DNA of 64,000 bases from an uncultured Paracoccaceae bacterium (GCA_947502145.1 CANMYO010000001.1:1543501-1607500), one strand, 5' to 3'; shown: positions 17,296 to 25,892, numbered from the stretch's first letter. Program-made: numbers and translations. The notes: a model not told the origin generated them from the sequence alone.

Positions 17296-17436
17296 TTACT
17301 CCGATCCAAGACAGATAATGCCGTTCCATTGACCGGCGCTGCTTTCACAGGCGGTGCGGGCATTGTTACGCTCAACCATGACGCCCGCTGTAAAGGCGAG
17401 CATGACAAACATCACAAGGCGGATGAGGCGGAACAT
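17296..17436 (-). CDS. 46-residue small membrane protein between rpsP and rimM
   Basis: The minus strand encodes [20 protein letters not shown], then [19 protein letters not shown] and a short end with a second Cys (IICLGSE). It has one N-terminal membrane helix (residues 5-20), then a short presumably periplasmic tail with two cysteines that could form a disulfide. The stop lies 4 bases before the rimM ATG and the gene sits in the operon direction, which supports real translation. Its function is unknown. It is too short for ordinary gene-length cut-offs. Confidence 0.7.
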   Translation of the reverse strand: MFRLIRLVMFVMLAFTAGVMVERNNARTACESSAGQWNGIICLGSE

Positions 17437-17446
17437 CGGGAATGAA

Positions 17447-17475
17447 CTTGGCCCGGCCGAAGGGACCGGGCCAAG
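17447..17475 (-). repeat. Perfect 10-bp hairpin between rpsP and the small membrane-protein gene
   Basis: CTTGGCCCGG and CCGGGCCAAG flank a 9-base spacer, 8 bases after the rpsP stop. No T-run follows on the minus strand. It probably stabilises or partly attenuates the rpsP message so that S16 is made in excess of the processing enzymes. The role is inferred. Confidence 0.65.
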
Positions 17476-17483
17476 TCACATGC

Positions 17484-17888
17484 TTATTCTTCAGCAGCCG
17501 CGTCTTCGGCGGGTGCTTCTTCTGCGGGTGCCGCAGCGGCTTCGGCAGCGGCAGCTGTTTTCGCGGCTTTTTCTTCGGCGCGGGCCTGCGCGGCCTTGCC
17601 CGGTGTGCCCTTGTTGGGATTGTTGCGCTCTTTCTTGGCAAGAACACCGGCAGCTTCCAGCATCCGGCTGACACGATCAGTAGGCTGTGCGCCTTGGTCG
17701 AGCCAGAACTGAACACGTTCCATGTCCATTTTTACGCGGTCTTCGCTGTCCTTGGCGAGCAGCGGGTTATATGTGCCCAGCTTTTCCTTGAAGCGGCCAT
17801 CACGTGGCATGCGGCTGTCAGCCGCAACAATTGCGTAATGCGGGCGTTTTTTGGAACCACCGCGTGCGAGACGAATTTTCATAGCCAT
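17484..17888 (-). CDS. rpsP: 30S ribosomal protein S16
   Basis: A 134-residue small-subunit protein. The conserved S16 domain is [40 protein letters not shown], followed by a long Ala/Glu-rich tail from about residue 85 that is common in alphaproteobacteria. AAAGGAG precedes the start. It is preceded by a chorismate mutase gene (38-base gap) and followed by a hairpin and the small membrane-protein gene. Confidence 0.97.
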   Translation of the reverse strand: MAMKIRLARGGSKKRPHYAIVAADSRMPRDGRFKEKLGTYNPLLAKDSEDRVKMDMERVQFWLDQGAQPTDRVSRMLEAAGVLAKKERNNPNKGTPGKAAQARAEEKAAKTAAAAEAAAAPAEEAPAEDAAAEE

Positions 17889-17926
17889 GAGAGTTTCTCC
17901 TTTAAATGGCAGGTCAGGGCATGGCC

Positions 17927-18223
17927 CTAAGATTGGTGTTGTTTGTGGTGTTGGATGACTTCCTGAATGATGAAATTCAGAAATTTCTTGGCAAAGTCGG
18001 GATCAAGATCGGCCCGGTTCGCAAGTTCGGTGAGCCGGGCGATCTGCGCGTCTTCGCGCGCGGGATCGGACGGCGGCAAGGCGTGTTCGGCTTTCAGTTT
18101 GCCGACGGCCTGGGTGTGTTTGAAACGTTCGCCCAGCGTATAGACAAGGATCGCGTCAAGGCGGTCGATGCTTTCGCGGTGCCCTTTGAGCAATTCGGCG
18201 GCAAGTGTGGCGTGATCAGACAT
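17927..18223 (-). CDS. Chorismate mutase, AroQ class
   Basis: A 98-residue all-helical protein. [42 protein letters not shown] carries the AroQ active-site Arg, Lys and Glu positions, and the last helix contains [10 protein letters not shown]. The enzyme converts chorismate to prephenate for Phe and Tyr synthesis. A longer frame begins at 18547, but MSDHATL at 18223 matches the family and overlaps the upstream GNAT gene by 8 bases. Its place between acetyltransferase genes and rpsP suggests it shares the ffh-rpsP transcript. Confidence 0.9.
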   Translation of the reverse strand: MSDHATLAAELLKGHRESIDRLDAILVYTLGERFKHTQAVGKLKAEHALPPSDPAREDAQIARLTELANRADLDPDFAKKFLNFIIQEVIQHHKQHQS

Positions 18224-18791
18224 CGGGCACCTCGGGGCGTGGGTAACGGTAGGCCAGCGTGCCATCAAAGTCGGCAGCTGGATCATGGGTTGCGCCGAGC
18301 CGTTCAGCCAGTGTGATGGCGCGGTCATTGCCCGGTTCGATGTAGCTGACAAGGCTGTCCCATCCCAGCGCATAAAAGGCATTGTTGCGCGCGGATGATG
18401 CGGCCTCAAAGGCATAACCCTTGCCTTCGGCATCGGCGGTAAAGAAGAATGACAGTTCCGCTTCGGGATCGCCGGTTTCATGGCCCAGCAAGACAAAACC
18501 AAGCACCGTCTTGTCAATCTGGCTTTCGACCGTCCAGAGCCCTGCACCGCGTAGGATCCAGCTTGCCGTCAGTTGCAGGAAATCATCCCAGGCCCCGGCG
18601 CGGTCGCGCTGTCCAGAGACGAACCGACCTCGGTCAGAATTTACGATTTCCGCATAAATATCAAAGTCTTCGATATAGGGTCCGCGCATCATCGTGCGCG
18701 CCGTTGAAATCCGTGGCAGGGACTGGCCGATGCGTTCAATTGCAACAGCGGCCTGGCCGGTTGGAATGGATTCCCAGGGGTGCATGGTCAT
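18216..18791 (-). CDS. GNAT-family N-acetyltransferase (fifth of five in tandem)
   Basis: A 191-residue RimJ/RimL-type (Acetyltransf_3) protein. ISTARTMMRGPYIEDFDIYAEIV opens the fold. The acetyl-CoA-binding region around EGKGYAFEAASSARNNAF near residue 125 keeps a Gly-rich turn, and SYIEPGNDRAITLAERLGA forms the last motif. It shares its N-terminal PWE start, WDDF, SWxLRGxGL and GDPEAE with the acetyltransferase at 19315-19878, so these two are close paralogues. It overlaps its upstream neighbour by 4 bases and the chorismate mutase gene by 8. The substrate is unknown; N-terminal acetylation of ribosomal proteins is one family role. Confidence 0.88.
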   Translation of the reverse strand: MTMHPWESIPTGQAAVAIERIGQSLPRISTARTMMRGPYIEDFDIYAEIVNSDRGRFVSGQRDRAGAWDDFLQLTASWILRGAGLWTVESQIDKTVLGFVLLGHETGDPEAELSFFFTADAEGKGYAFEAASSARNNAFYALGWDSLVSYIEPGNDRAITLAERLGATHDPAADFDGTLAYRYPRPEVPDV

Positions 18792-19318
18792 TGGAACGTT
18801 CCTTTCCAGGGGGCGGCGGCGACACTGGCAGCGGTATGGCGGTAGGTGATGTTGGAATCTCCGAACGGCGTTGCCGCATCCGGATCGACAGATCCGCCAA
18901 TGCGTTCCGCAATCTTTTGCGAGGCATGGTTCTGGTGATCCACGTGACTGACAACGGATGTAAGATCGGTCGCAGCAAAGGCATGACTCAGGATGGCATG
19001 AGCCGCCTCGGTTGCGATGCCCTGACCGGTGAACCCGTCATAAAGACCCCAGCCACATTCGATCTCTGGAAAATGCGCGGGATGCACAAGGCCTGCAAAA
19101 CCAGCCAGTTCCCCGTCCTTCACAATTGCCAGGCAGCCAATGCCGTAAAGCGCCCAGCCTGCAATATCATTGGCAAACCAGCCCCAGGCGATTTCTGCAC
19201 TGATTGGGCCGCCCATGTACTTGGCACGCGGGCTGGCGAGCATCGCGGCGTAGGTTTCGAAATCTGCGCGGTCATAGGGGCGCAGAACAAGGCGTTGTGT
19301 GGTCAGCGTCGGGATCAT
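18788..19318 (-). CDS. GNAT-family N-acetyltransferase (fourth of five in tandem)
   Basis: A 176-residue RimJ/RimL-type acetyltransferase beginning MIPTLTTQRLVLRPYDRADF. The cofactor loop is in GLYDGFTGQGIATEAAHAILSHAF near residue 105, and SVVSHVDHQNHASQKIAERIGG is the conserved C-terminal motif. The longest frame runs to 19681, but the ATG at 19318 gives a normal family start and a 4-base overlap with the preceding gene. It is in the coupled five-gene series between ffh and the chorismate mutase gene. Confidence 0.9.
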   Translation of the reverse strand: MIPTLTTQRLVLRPYDRADFETYAAMLASPRAKYMGGPISAEIAWGWFANDIAGWALYGIGCLAIVKDGELAGFAGLVHPAHFPEIECGWGLYDGFTGQGIATEAAHAILSHAFAATDLTSVVSHVDHQNHASQKIAERIGGSVDPDAATPFGDSNITYRHTAASVAAAPWKGTFQ

Positions 19319-19878
19319 GCGGCACCCCCGAAACGGTGGACAAATGCGCCACTGTTCAGTGCTGCCTCTGCCGCGTGGTCGCGCGTGCCGCCCAGGGCTT
19401 CGCTGACGCGGTGCGATGCGACATTCGTCGGAGAGGAATAGGCCACAACCTGCCCGAGCAATTGCAGGGCATGATCGCGCACGGCTGCACCTGCCTCGCG
19501 GGCGTAGCCCTTGCCTTCGGCATTGGCGCAAAGCACCCAGCCGATCTCGGCCTCCGGATCGCCGCATTCGTGATCGCAGGGGGCAAAGCCGTAAATGCCG
19601 CCGCTGTTCTTGTCGGTGATCGTGAACAAGCCAAAGCCGCGTAGCAACCAGCTGGCGACCATCTGATTGAAGTCGTCCCATGCCGCATCACGCGACATCG
19701 GCCCGCCAAAGCCCGCAGCACGGTCAGTGGTGGCGACGCCAGCCCATGCATCGAAGTCGCTGATCCGCGCAGCCCGCAGGATCAGGCGGTCGGTCTCAAG
19801 CGTCGGCAGTGCCGCCTGCAAGGCACGGACTTGGTCGGCAGCGGCGCCGGATGGCGCGATTTCCCACGGGCGATGCAT
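19315..19878 (-). CDS. GNAT-family N-acetyltransferase (third of five in tandem)
   Basis: A 187-residue RimJ/RimL-type acetyltransferase: MHRPWEIAPSGAAADQ, then LETDRLILRAARISDFDAWA, AEGKGYAREAGAAVRDHAL at the CoA site, and SPTNVASHRVSEALGG. It is most like the fifth copy (18216-18791). The frame is open to 20028, but the ATG at 19878 overlaps the previous stop by one base (TGATG), the usual mark of coupled translation. Its acceptor is not known. Confidence 0.9.
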   Translation of the reverse strand: MHRPWEIAPSGAAADQVRALQAALPTLETDRLILRAARISDFDAWAGVATTDRAAGFGGPMSRDAAWDDFNQMVASWLLRGFGLFTITDKNSGGIYGFAPCDHECGDPEAEIGWVLCANAEGKGYAREAGAAVRDHALQLLGQVVAYSSPTNVASHRVSEALGGTRDHAAEAALNSGAFVHRFGGAA

Positions 19879-20390
19879 CAGGCATGACCCCGCGGTTTGG
19901 GATGTCGAAAGACCAGCGTCTGTGGCGAGGGCGCATTGGCGGCTTCGTCCAGTTTCGCGCCCAGTTTCTGCGCCAGGCGAATGGAACGTTCGTTGCCGGG
20001 TGACACGTAGCTGACGGCAGTGGTCCATCCAAGCACATCAAAGGCGTGATTCAGCGATGCGCGCGCCGCTTCGGTCGCAATACCGGTGCCTTCGGCGGCC
20101 GATTCAAAGATCATCCAGCCGATCTCTGTTTCCGGCCAATCGGGCGGTGTCCAAGGGCCAACAAAACCAAGGGCCGCATCGCTGCCGCGTTTGGTGATCG
20201 CCCACATGCCGTAGTTGAAGATCTGCCAATGGCCCAATTCGCCGGCAAAGGCACGCCACGCCTTGCCGATGTCGCCCTGACTGCCAAAGGCGGCGGCGCG
20301 ATCAGACATCATGAAGTCATGAAAGGCGGTCCAGTCGCTTGGCACGGGTTCACGCAATACGAGGCGCTGGGTTTGCAGGGTCATGCTCAT
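19878..20390 (-). CDS. GNAT-family N-acetyltransferase (second of five in tandem)
   Basis: A 170-residue acetyltransferase starting MSMTLQTQRLVLREPVPSDW. EGTGIATEAARASLNHAFDVLGW covers the acetyl-CoA loop and SYVSPGNERSIRLAQKLGA the following helix. The ATG at 20390 overlaps the previous stop by 4 bases; a slightly longer frame (20414) lacks this. It is a member of the five-gene acetyltransferase run. Confidence 0.9.
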   Translation of the reverse strand: MSMTLQTQRLVLREPVPSDWTAFHDFMMSDRAAAFGSQGDIGKAWRAFAGELGHWQIFNYGMWAITKRGSDAALGFVGPWTPPDWPETEIGWMIFESAAEGTGIATEAARASLNHAFDVLGWTTAVSYVSPGNERSIRLAQKLGAKLDEAANAPSPQTLVFRHPKPRGHA

Positions 20391-20899
20391 GCGGCCACCT
20401 TGGGGTGACGCCAAGCGCCAACAACCGCCCCGCTGGGGTATTGGATGTCTTTTTCAAAGGTGCAGCCCAAGGCCTTGGCAAGCGCGATGGAGCGGGTGTT
20501 TTCAGGTGCGATATAGGATACCAGTGGGGCAAGACCCTGGCCTGCCGCCCATTTGCGGACGGCCCGGGCGCCTTCAATGGCCAAACCTTGCCCCTCGAAA
20601 TCCGCATAGAGCACCCAGCTGAGCTCTGGTTCTTCGAAGTTGATCGGATGCCAGATCGAGAAGCGTCCAGCCGGCGTGCCGGTGGCCGTTTCACTGGCAA
20701 AGAACGCGCCGTAGCCACGCGCGACCCATTGGCCGGCGTAGATCATGCAACTGTCCCAGGCATCGCGCGGGTCATCGCTTGGCCCGCCCAGATACAGCGC
20801 CCGTTCGGTCGCGGCGAACACACGGAACGCGTCAAAATGGGCCATGGAAAATGGCCCAAGGGTCAGCCGACCTGTATGGAGGACAGGCGTTTGGGTCAT
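20387..20899 (-). CDS. GNAT-family N-acetyltransferase (first of five in tandem)
   Basis: A 170-residue acetyltransferase: MTQTPVLHTGRLTLGPFSMAHF, FEGQGLAIEGARAVRKWAAG at the CoA site, SYIAPENTRSIALAKALGC near the C-terminus. It directly follows ffh with a 4-base overlap, so the whole run is coupled to SRP protein synthesis. The series resembles duplicated and diverged copies of one ancestor, each about 170-190 residues. Confidence 0.9.
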   Translation of the reverse strand: MTQTPVLHTGRLTLGPFSMAHFDAFRVFAATERALYLGGPSDDPRDAWDSCMIYAGQWVARGYGAFFASETATGTPAGRFSIWHPINFEEPELSWVLYADFEGQGLAIEGARAVRKWAAGQGLAPLVSYIAPENTRSIALAKALGCTFEKDIQYPSGAVVGAWRHPKVAA

Positions 20900-22407
20900 T
20901 TCTTCTTGCCAAAGCCGGACAAGCCGGGGGGCAGGGCCGCGCCGCCGCCAAGGCCAGGCAGGCCGCCGGGCATTTTGCCTTGCAGCGCCTTTGCCGCCTC
21001 TTCCATGGCTTTGGGATCATTCATGTCGGGCATCCCGCCGGGCAAGCCACCGCCGCCTTTGCCGAACATGCCCTTCATGGCCTGTTTCAGCATGCCGCCT
21101 TTGCCCATTTTGCCCATCTTTTTCATCATGTCCGCCATCTGGCGGTGCTGCTTGACCAGTTTGTTGAGCTCTGACACCTCAAGTCCGGCGCCCTTGGCGA
21201 TCCGCTTTTTGCGGCTGGCTGCCAATAGGCCGGGATTGGCGCGCTCTTTCTTGGTCATGGAGTTGATCAGCGCGATCTGGCGTTTGAGGATACTGTCGTC
21301 AAAGCCTGCCGCATCCATCTGCTTTTGCATTTTCCCCATGCCGGGCATCATGCCCATCATGCCTTCCATGCCGCCCATCTTGATCATCTGCTCAAGTTGC
21401 ATCTTGAGGTCGTTCATGTTGAATGCGCCCTTCTGGAAGCGCTTCATCATGCGTTCGGCCTGTTCTGCCTCGATCGTTTCCTGCGCCTTCTCAACCAGCG
21501 CGACGATATCGCCCATGCCAAGGATGCGGCCCGCGATGCGCTCGGGCTCAAAGGTTTCGATCGCATCCATCTTTTCGCCAAGACCGACAAAGCGGATCGG
21601 CTTGCCGGTGATCGCGCGCATGGACAGCGCCGCACCGCCGCGACCGTCACCATCCATCCGGGTCAGTACAACGCCGGAGACGCCGATCTTGTCGTCAAAT
21701 TCCTGCGCAACATTGACTGCGTCCTGACCGGTCAGACCGTCAACCACCAACAGCGTTTCGCGTGGATTTGCCACGTCGCGGACCGCTGCCGCCTGAGCAA
21801 TCAACTCCTGATCAATGTGCAACCGGCCAGCGGTGTCCAACATGTAGACATCAAAGCCGCCAAGGCTGGCCTGGGTCTTGGCCCGCTTTGCGATCTGGAC
21901 CGGATCTTCCCCCGGTACGATGGGCAGCGTATCAACGCCGATCTGCGTACCAAGAATGGCAAGTTGTTCCATCGCAGCGGGGCGGTTGGTGTCAAGCGAG
22001 GCCATGAGGACCTTTTTGCCCTCGCGTTCCTTCAGGCGCTTGGCGAGCTTGGCCGTTGTGGTCGTTTTACCCGACCCCTGCAGGCCAACCATCAGGATCG
22101 GCGCGGGCGGATTGTCGATCTTCAATGCGCCGGGGTCCGCGTCACCCGTAAGAACGTGCTGCAATTCGTCGTGCACTATCTTAATGACCTGCTGGCCGGG
22201 GGTCACCGATTTGGTGACCGACTGCCCGGTGGCCTTGTCCTGCACGGCTTTTACGAAATCGCGGGCCACGGGAAGGGACACGTCCGCTTCAAGCAGGGCG
22301 ACGCGCACTTCGCGCAGGGCGGTCTTGACGTCATCCTCGGACAGCGCACCTTGTTTGGTGAGCTTGTCAAAGACACCTGACAGGCGTTCGGATAGACTTT
22401 CAAACAT
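20896..22407 (-). CDS. ffh: Signal recognition particle protein Ffh
   Basis: A 503-residue SRP54 GTPase that brings ribosomes making membrane proteins to the inner membrane. The N-domain (residues 1-90) includes DDVKTALREVRVALLEADVSL. The G-domain has GLQGSGKTTTTAKLA, DTAGRLHIDQEL and TRMDGDGRGGAALS. The Met-rich M-domain, which binds 4.5S RNA and signal sequences, fills the C-terminal third, with a Gly/Met-rich tail. The longest frame starts at 22494; the ATG at 22407 gives the standard MFESLSERLSGVFDKL start. It leads the minus-strand run to the acetyltransferases, chorismate mutase and rpsP. Confidence 0.97.
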   Translation of the reverse strand: MFESLSERLSGVFDKLTKQGALSEDDVKTALREVRVALLEADVSLPVARDFVKAVQDKATGQSVTKSVTPGQQVIKIVHDELQHVLTGDADPGALKIDNPPAPILMVGLQGSGKTTTTAKLAKRLKEREGKKVLMASLDTNRPAAMEQLAILGTQIGVDTLPIVPGEDPVQIAKRAKTQASLGGFDVYMLDTAGRLHIDQELIAQAAAVRDVANPRETLLVVDGLTGQDAVNVAQEFDDKIGVSGVVLTRMDGDGRGGAALSMRAITGKPIRFVGLGEKMDAIETFEPERIAGRILGMGDIVALVEKAQETIEAEQAERMMKRFQKGAFNMNDLKMQLEQMIKMGGMEGMMGMMPGMGKMQKQMDAAGFDDSILKRQIALINSMTKKERANPGLLAASRKKRIAKGAGLEVSELNKLVKQHRQMADMMKKMGKMGKGGMLKQAMKGMFGKGGGGLPGGMPDMNDPKAMEEAAKALQGKMPGGLPGLGGGAALPPGLSGFGKKK

Positions 22408-22590
22408 CGCGCGTGGCCTCCGGGCCGGATCATTTCGACATGCCCCCAAGGTGGGAACGGACGGCCCAAACGACAAGCGCACCAGTGGGCGCAACGCGCT
22501 GACTGGTGGCGATCCCCGTGATGGGCCGGGGACCGGAAAGCTGATGCTAACCGGGTTATGGCTGCGATTTACGCCCGTGGCCGCGTTGAG

Positions 22591-23064
22591 TCAACTGCGG
22601 TACGCATCCAGCCAGTTATTGATGGCTTTTGCCGCGGCGTGATGGCCGCCACCGCTGGTGTAGACCTGAGTCAGCGGCATGGTGCCAGCGTCCATGCCAC
22701 CGGACAAGACCAGCTCAACACGATAGGTTTCAGTTTCGCCACGGCTGACACCAACCTTGGCGCGGTCCAGATGGGCAAGATCGTAGGACACGGTTGTCGT
22801 GCCCCGGGTATTACGCTTGCGGATGGCGACCTGCCGATGTTTTGCGTCCAGAAACACCCGCGTCCGTTCCAGCATCAGCCTAAAAAGTAAGAACAGCATA
22901 ATCGCGATCGGGGCGCAGATCAGCGCGACCATCCAAGCCCGGTCAAACAGCGACACAAGAGTGACTGTTGCCAGCGAAAACGCAAAGACGCCCATGAACA
23001 AGGCCCAGAAAACGGGGCGGTCCTCGACGATCAGCATCTCAGGCGTGTTCCTGACCACCTTCAC
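22591..23064 (-). CDS. Hypothetical membrane protein with two N-terminal helices
   Basis: A 157-residue protein. Two membrane helices (about residues 18-40 and 45-63) are followed by a soluble beta-rich domain containing TRVFLDAKHRQVAIRKRNTRGTTTVSYDLAHL, a pattern like PH-type or DUF-type domains after a membrane hairpin. No enzyme motif is visible. It overlaps the upstream esterase gene by 4 bases, so the two are co-translated. Its function is unknown. Confidence 0.7.
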   Translation of the reverse strand: MKVVRNTPEMLIVEDRPVFWALFMGVFAFSLATVTLVSLFDRAWMVALICAPIAIMLFLLFRLMLERTRVFLDAKHRQVAIRKRNTRGTTTVSYDLAHLDRAKVGVSRGETETYRVELVLSGGMDAGTMPLTQVYTSGGGHHAAAKAINNWLDAYRS

Positions 23065-23972
23065 GGCATGTGGCCCTTGAGGAAGGTGGTGATGTCCCGC
23101 ACCGAGGCGTTGGCCTCGGGGGAGCGACCACAGTTCAGGTGCCAGACATGTGGCAGGTTGAACTCTACTTTCAGGGTCACATCCACGCCGTCATCTTGCA
23201 GCCGCTCTGCCATCAGTCGGCTGTCATCGTAAAGCACTTCGGTCTTGTCGACGTTCATGAACACTGGCGGGCACCCGGTGAAGTCGCCCAGAATGGGCGA
23301 GATTTCCGGCGTGGCGGGGTCCTGTCCGGCAAGGTAGTCGCTGACCCCGCGCATACCCCATGACATCGGCACCAGATGATCGGACTCAAGATTGGCAGTC
23401 AGCGACGGGTTTCGCAGACGCAGATCGGTTAGCGGTGACATCAGCGCCAATGCAAACGGCAGTTTCAGCCCCTTGCGTTTCAGGCGCAGGACGAGCGCGA
23501 GGGCAATATTGCCGCCAGCACTGTCCCCGGCAATCGCGATCGGGCCCGCGTCGGGATCGTCCAGCAATGCGCGATAGGCAGTTTCCGCATCGTCCAGGGC
23601 GGCGGGGTAGGGGTGCTCTGGCGCAAGACGGTAGTCGATATAAACACCCCGCAGGCCAGCCTGTCGGCCCATCCGCGCAATCAGATGCTTATACCCACGC
23701 AAATTGCCGATGACAAAGGCACCGCCGTGAATATATAGCAGCGTCCCGTTGCTCTGCTGGCCCTGTACCGTACAGGCGGTGCTGTCCACTGCGCGGCCGT
23801 CGCAGGTCAGCGTCTGTCGCGCTAACGTCAGGCCCCTGGGTTGGCGATAGGTCGACATGGCATTGAGTGACGTGGCCTTGCGGGCCAGCCATTGCGGACG
23901 CGCATGGGCCAGGACCGGTTTCTGGATGTAGCGCGCGTAGGCGTTCCAAAATCGTTGCGGACGCGAGATCAT
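23061..23972 (-). CDS. Alpha/beta hydrolase, HSL-type esterase
   Basis: A 303-residue cytosolic carboxylesterase-like enzyme of the hormone-sensitive lipase class. The oxyanion-hole motif LLYIHGGAFVIG lies near residue 80 and the nucleophile elbow GDSAGG near residue 150. The acid (in DKTEVLYDDS) and the His (in LPHVWHL) follow at about residues 245 and 275. YIDYRLAPEHPYPAALDDAETAY is typical of this group. It probably hydrolyses short acyl esters; the natural substrate is unknown. It shares an operon with the downstream membrane protein and is divergent from the LysR gene. Confidence 0.9.
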   Translation of the reverse strand: MISRPQRFWNAYARYIQKPVLAHARPQWLARKATSLNAMSTYRQPRGLTLARQTLTCDGRAVDSTACTVQGQQSNGTLLYIHGGAFVIGNLRGYKHLIARMGRQAGLRGVYIDYRLAPEHPYPAALDDAETAYRALLDDPDAGPIAIAGDSAGGNIALALVLRLKRKGLKLPFALALMSPLTDLRLRNPSLTANLESDHLVPMSWGMRGVSDYLAGQDPATPEISPILGDFTGCPPVFMNVDKTEVLYDDSRLMAERLQDDGVDVTLKVEFNLPHVWHLNCGRSPEANASVRDITTFLKGHMP

Positions 23973-24105
23973 AGCGCTTTGTGGCGATCTGCCGTGGCGA
24001 CGTCAATAACCGGCGGCCCGCAGTGAGGGGGCAATTGCCACTTGCATTTCTGAACAGAAGGAGGCCTCTTGCAAGTTTAGCGTTCCAAAATGCACAGGAG
24101 CCAAT

Positions 24106-24984
24106 ATGAACAGCTGGGATGAAATCCGCACTGCATATCAAGTTGCGCGCGCCGGAACCGTCAGCGGCGCGGCCGAGGCATTGGGCGTGCATCATGCGAC
24201 GGTCATTCGCCATATTGATGCCTTGGAGGGGCGCCTGGGTGTCAAACTGTTCCAACGTCATGCGCGCGGCTATACCGCGACGGAGGCCGGCACCGATCTG
24301 CTGCGTGTCGCGCAGACAACCGATGACCAATTCACCCAGTTGGCGGGGCGCATCAAAGGTCTGGGCGCGGGGGTCACGGGTGATCTGGTTGTGACGTCGC
24401 TTGGTACATTGTCGAGCTTCATGTTGCCGATCCTGCATGACTACCAACAGGAGCACCCCGAGGTCACCGTGCGCTATCTGACTGGTGAGCGTCTGTTTCG
24501 CCTTGAATATGGCGAGGCCCATGTCGCCGTGCGCGCCGGCACGCGCCCGGATCAGCCTGACAATGTCGTGCAACCCTTTGCGCATCAGGCGATGGCGCTG
24601 GCCGCCTCGGACGATTACATCGCGCGGATGGGCATGCCCCGAACCGAAGCGGATCTGAAGGACCACTTTTTCGTCGGGCATGACGATGAAGACAACCGCG
24701 CGCCGTTCAACCAATGGCTTAATCAGGTGATCGAGCGTCGGCAGGTGCAGTTCCGCGTCACCGACACGCGCATCATTCGTGATGCCCTGCTGTCGGGTGC
24801 GGGAATCGGATTTGTGCCCGCGATTGAATTGAAGAGTTTCCCGACGCTGAAAGAGGTGCTGCCCAGTCGCCGCGAGTGGTCTGCGCCGCTTTGGCTGGTG
24901 ACCCATGTCGATTTGCATCGGACCGCCAAAGTGCAGTCATTCCTGACATTCCTGAAAGACCGGGCCAAGGAATCGGTGCCCTGA
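24106..24984 (+). CDS. LysR-family transcriptional regulator
   Basis: A 292-residue regulator. The N-terminal winged helix (residues 1-65) includes GAAEALGVHHATVIRHIDALEGRLGVKLFQRHARGY, and the rest is a type 2 periplasmic-binding-like effector domain. The regulator gene is followed directly by a DMT exporter gene with a one-base TGATG overlap, so the exporter is its most likely target or partner. The divergent esterase gene across a 133-base gap is another candidate target; TTCTG-AA-CAGAA (24048-24059) in that gap is a small dyad that may be bound. Confidence 0.9.
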   Translation: MNSWDEIRTAYQVARAGTVSGAAEALGVHHATVIRHIDALEGRLGVKLFQRHARGYTATEAGTDLLRVAQTTDDQFTQLAGRIKGLGAGVTGDLVVTSLGTLSSFMLPILHDYQQEHPEVTVRYLTGERLFRLEYGEAHVAVRAGTRPDQPDNVVQPFAHQAMALAASDDYIARMGMPRTEADLKDHFFVGHDDEDNRAPFNQWLNQVIERRQVQFRVTDTRIIRDALLSGAGIGFVPAIELKSFPTLKEVLPSRREWSAPLWLVTHVDLHRTAKVQSFLTFLKDRAKESVP

Positions 24985-25892
24985 TGCATCCCGCAACGCG
25001 CGGACATCTTGCGATGCTGCTGTTTTCCTTGCTGGTCGCAGGGTCATTTGCGCTGGGCGAGCTTGCGGCGAATGAGATCACGCCGCTGGCGCTGAACGCG
25101 GTGCGATTCTGGATCGCGACAATCGTGATTGGGGTGGCGGCCCATTTGACGACGGGGATCCCACGCAGGGCCGCACAATCGCCATGGCGATATGTCGTTC
25201 TGGCAGGATTTTTCACGACCTATTTCGTGCTGATGTTTGAAGGGCTCAAGACCGCCCCTGCGGTCAGTTCTGCCGCCGTCTTTACGCTGACACCGGTGAT
25301 GTCGGCGGCATTTGGATGGGTATTGCTGCGCCAACGGCTGACGCCGCGCATGGCGCTGGCCCTTTTGATTGGGGCGGCGGGAGCAATCTGGGTCATATTT
25401 CGCGCAGACGTCGCGGCCATCCTGCGGTTCGAGATTGGCCGGGGCGAGGCGATCTTTTTCTGGGGATGTATGGCGCATGCCATTTACACGCCGCTGGTGC
25501 GGCGTCTGAACCGGGGGGAGCCTGCGGTGGTTTTCACTTTTGGCACGCTGCTTGCAGGTGCGATCCTGCTGACCGTTGTAGCATGGGGCGATTTGCGGGC
25601 GACCGATTGGGCGCAATTGCCCGGGATCGTTTGGGTCACGATCCTATACACGGCCATCTTTGCAAGTGCCGCAACCTTCACCCTGCTGCAGTTCGCCACA
25701 CTGCGTCTGCCAAGCGCAAAGGTCATGGCCTACACCTATCTGACGCCAAGCTGGGTCATCCTGTGGACGATGGCGCTTGGCGCTGGTGCGCCGCCTATGC
25801 TGGTGTTGATCGGGGTCGGGTTGACTGTAGTCGCGCTATTGCTGTTGTTGAGGGACGATGGCGCAACCACCCCGGTCAGGCAGAGGGCTTGA
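24984..25892 (+). CDS. EamA/DMT-family transporter
   Basis: A 302-residue inner-membrane protein with ten predicted helices in two EamA repeats (about residues 5-135 and 150-290). It starts MHPATRGHLAMLLFSLLVAGSFALGELAA and includes FEGLKTAPAVSSAAVFTLTPVMSAAFGW, the classic motif of the drug/metabolite exporter superfamily. It likely exports amino acids or other small metabolites. The start at 24984 overlaps the LysR stop by one base. The 3' end overlaps the convergent ArsR gene by 17 bases. Confidence 0.9.
   Translation: MHPATRGHLAMLLFSLLVAGSFALGELAANEITPLALNAVRFWIATIVIGVAAHLTTGIPRRAAQSPWRYVVLAGFFTTYFVLMFEGLKTAPAVSSAAVFTLTPVMSAAFGWVLLRQRLTPRMALALLIGAAGAIWVIFRADVAAILRFEIGRGEAIFFWGCMAHAIYTPLVRRLNRGEPAVVFTFGTLLAGAILLTVVAWGDLRATDWAQLPGIVWVTILYTAIFASAATFTLLQFATLRLPSAKVMAYTYLTPSWVILWTMALGAGAPPMLVLIGVGLTVVALLLLLRDDGATTPVRQRA

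Noticed and set aside
17447-17475. Hairpin after rpsP as a full Rho-independent terminator
   Set aside because: No T-run follows and the essential rimM and trmD genes lie downstream in the same operon, so it was kept as an intercistronic stem.
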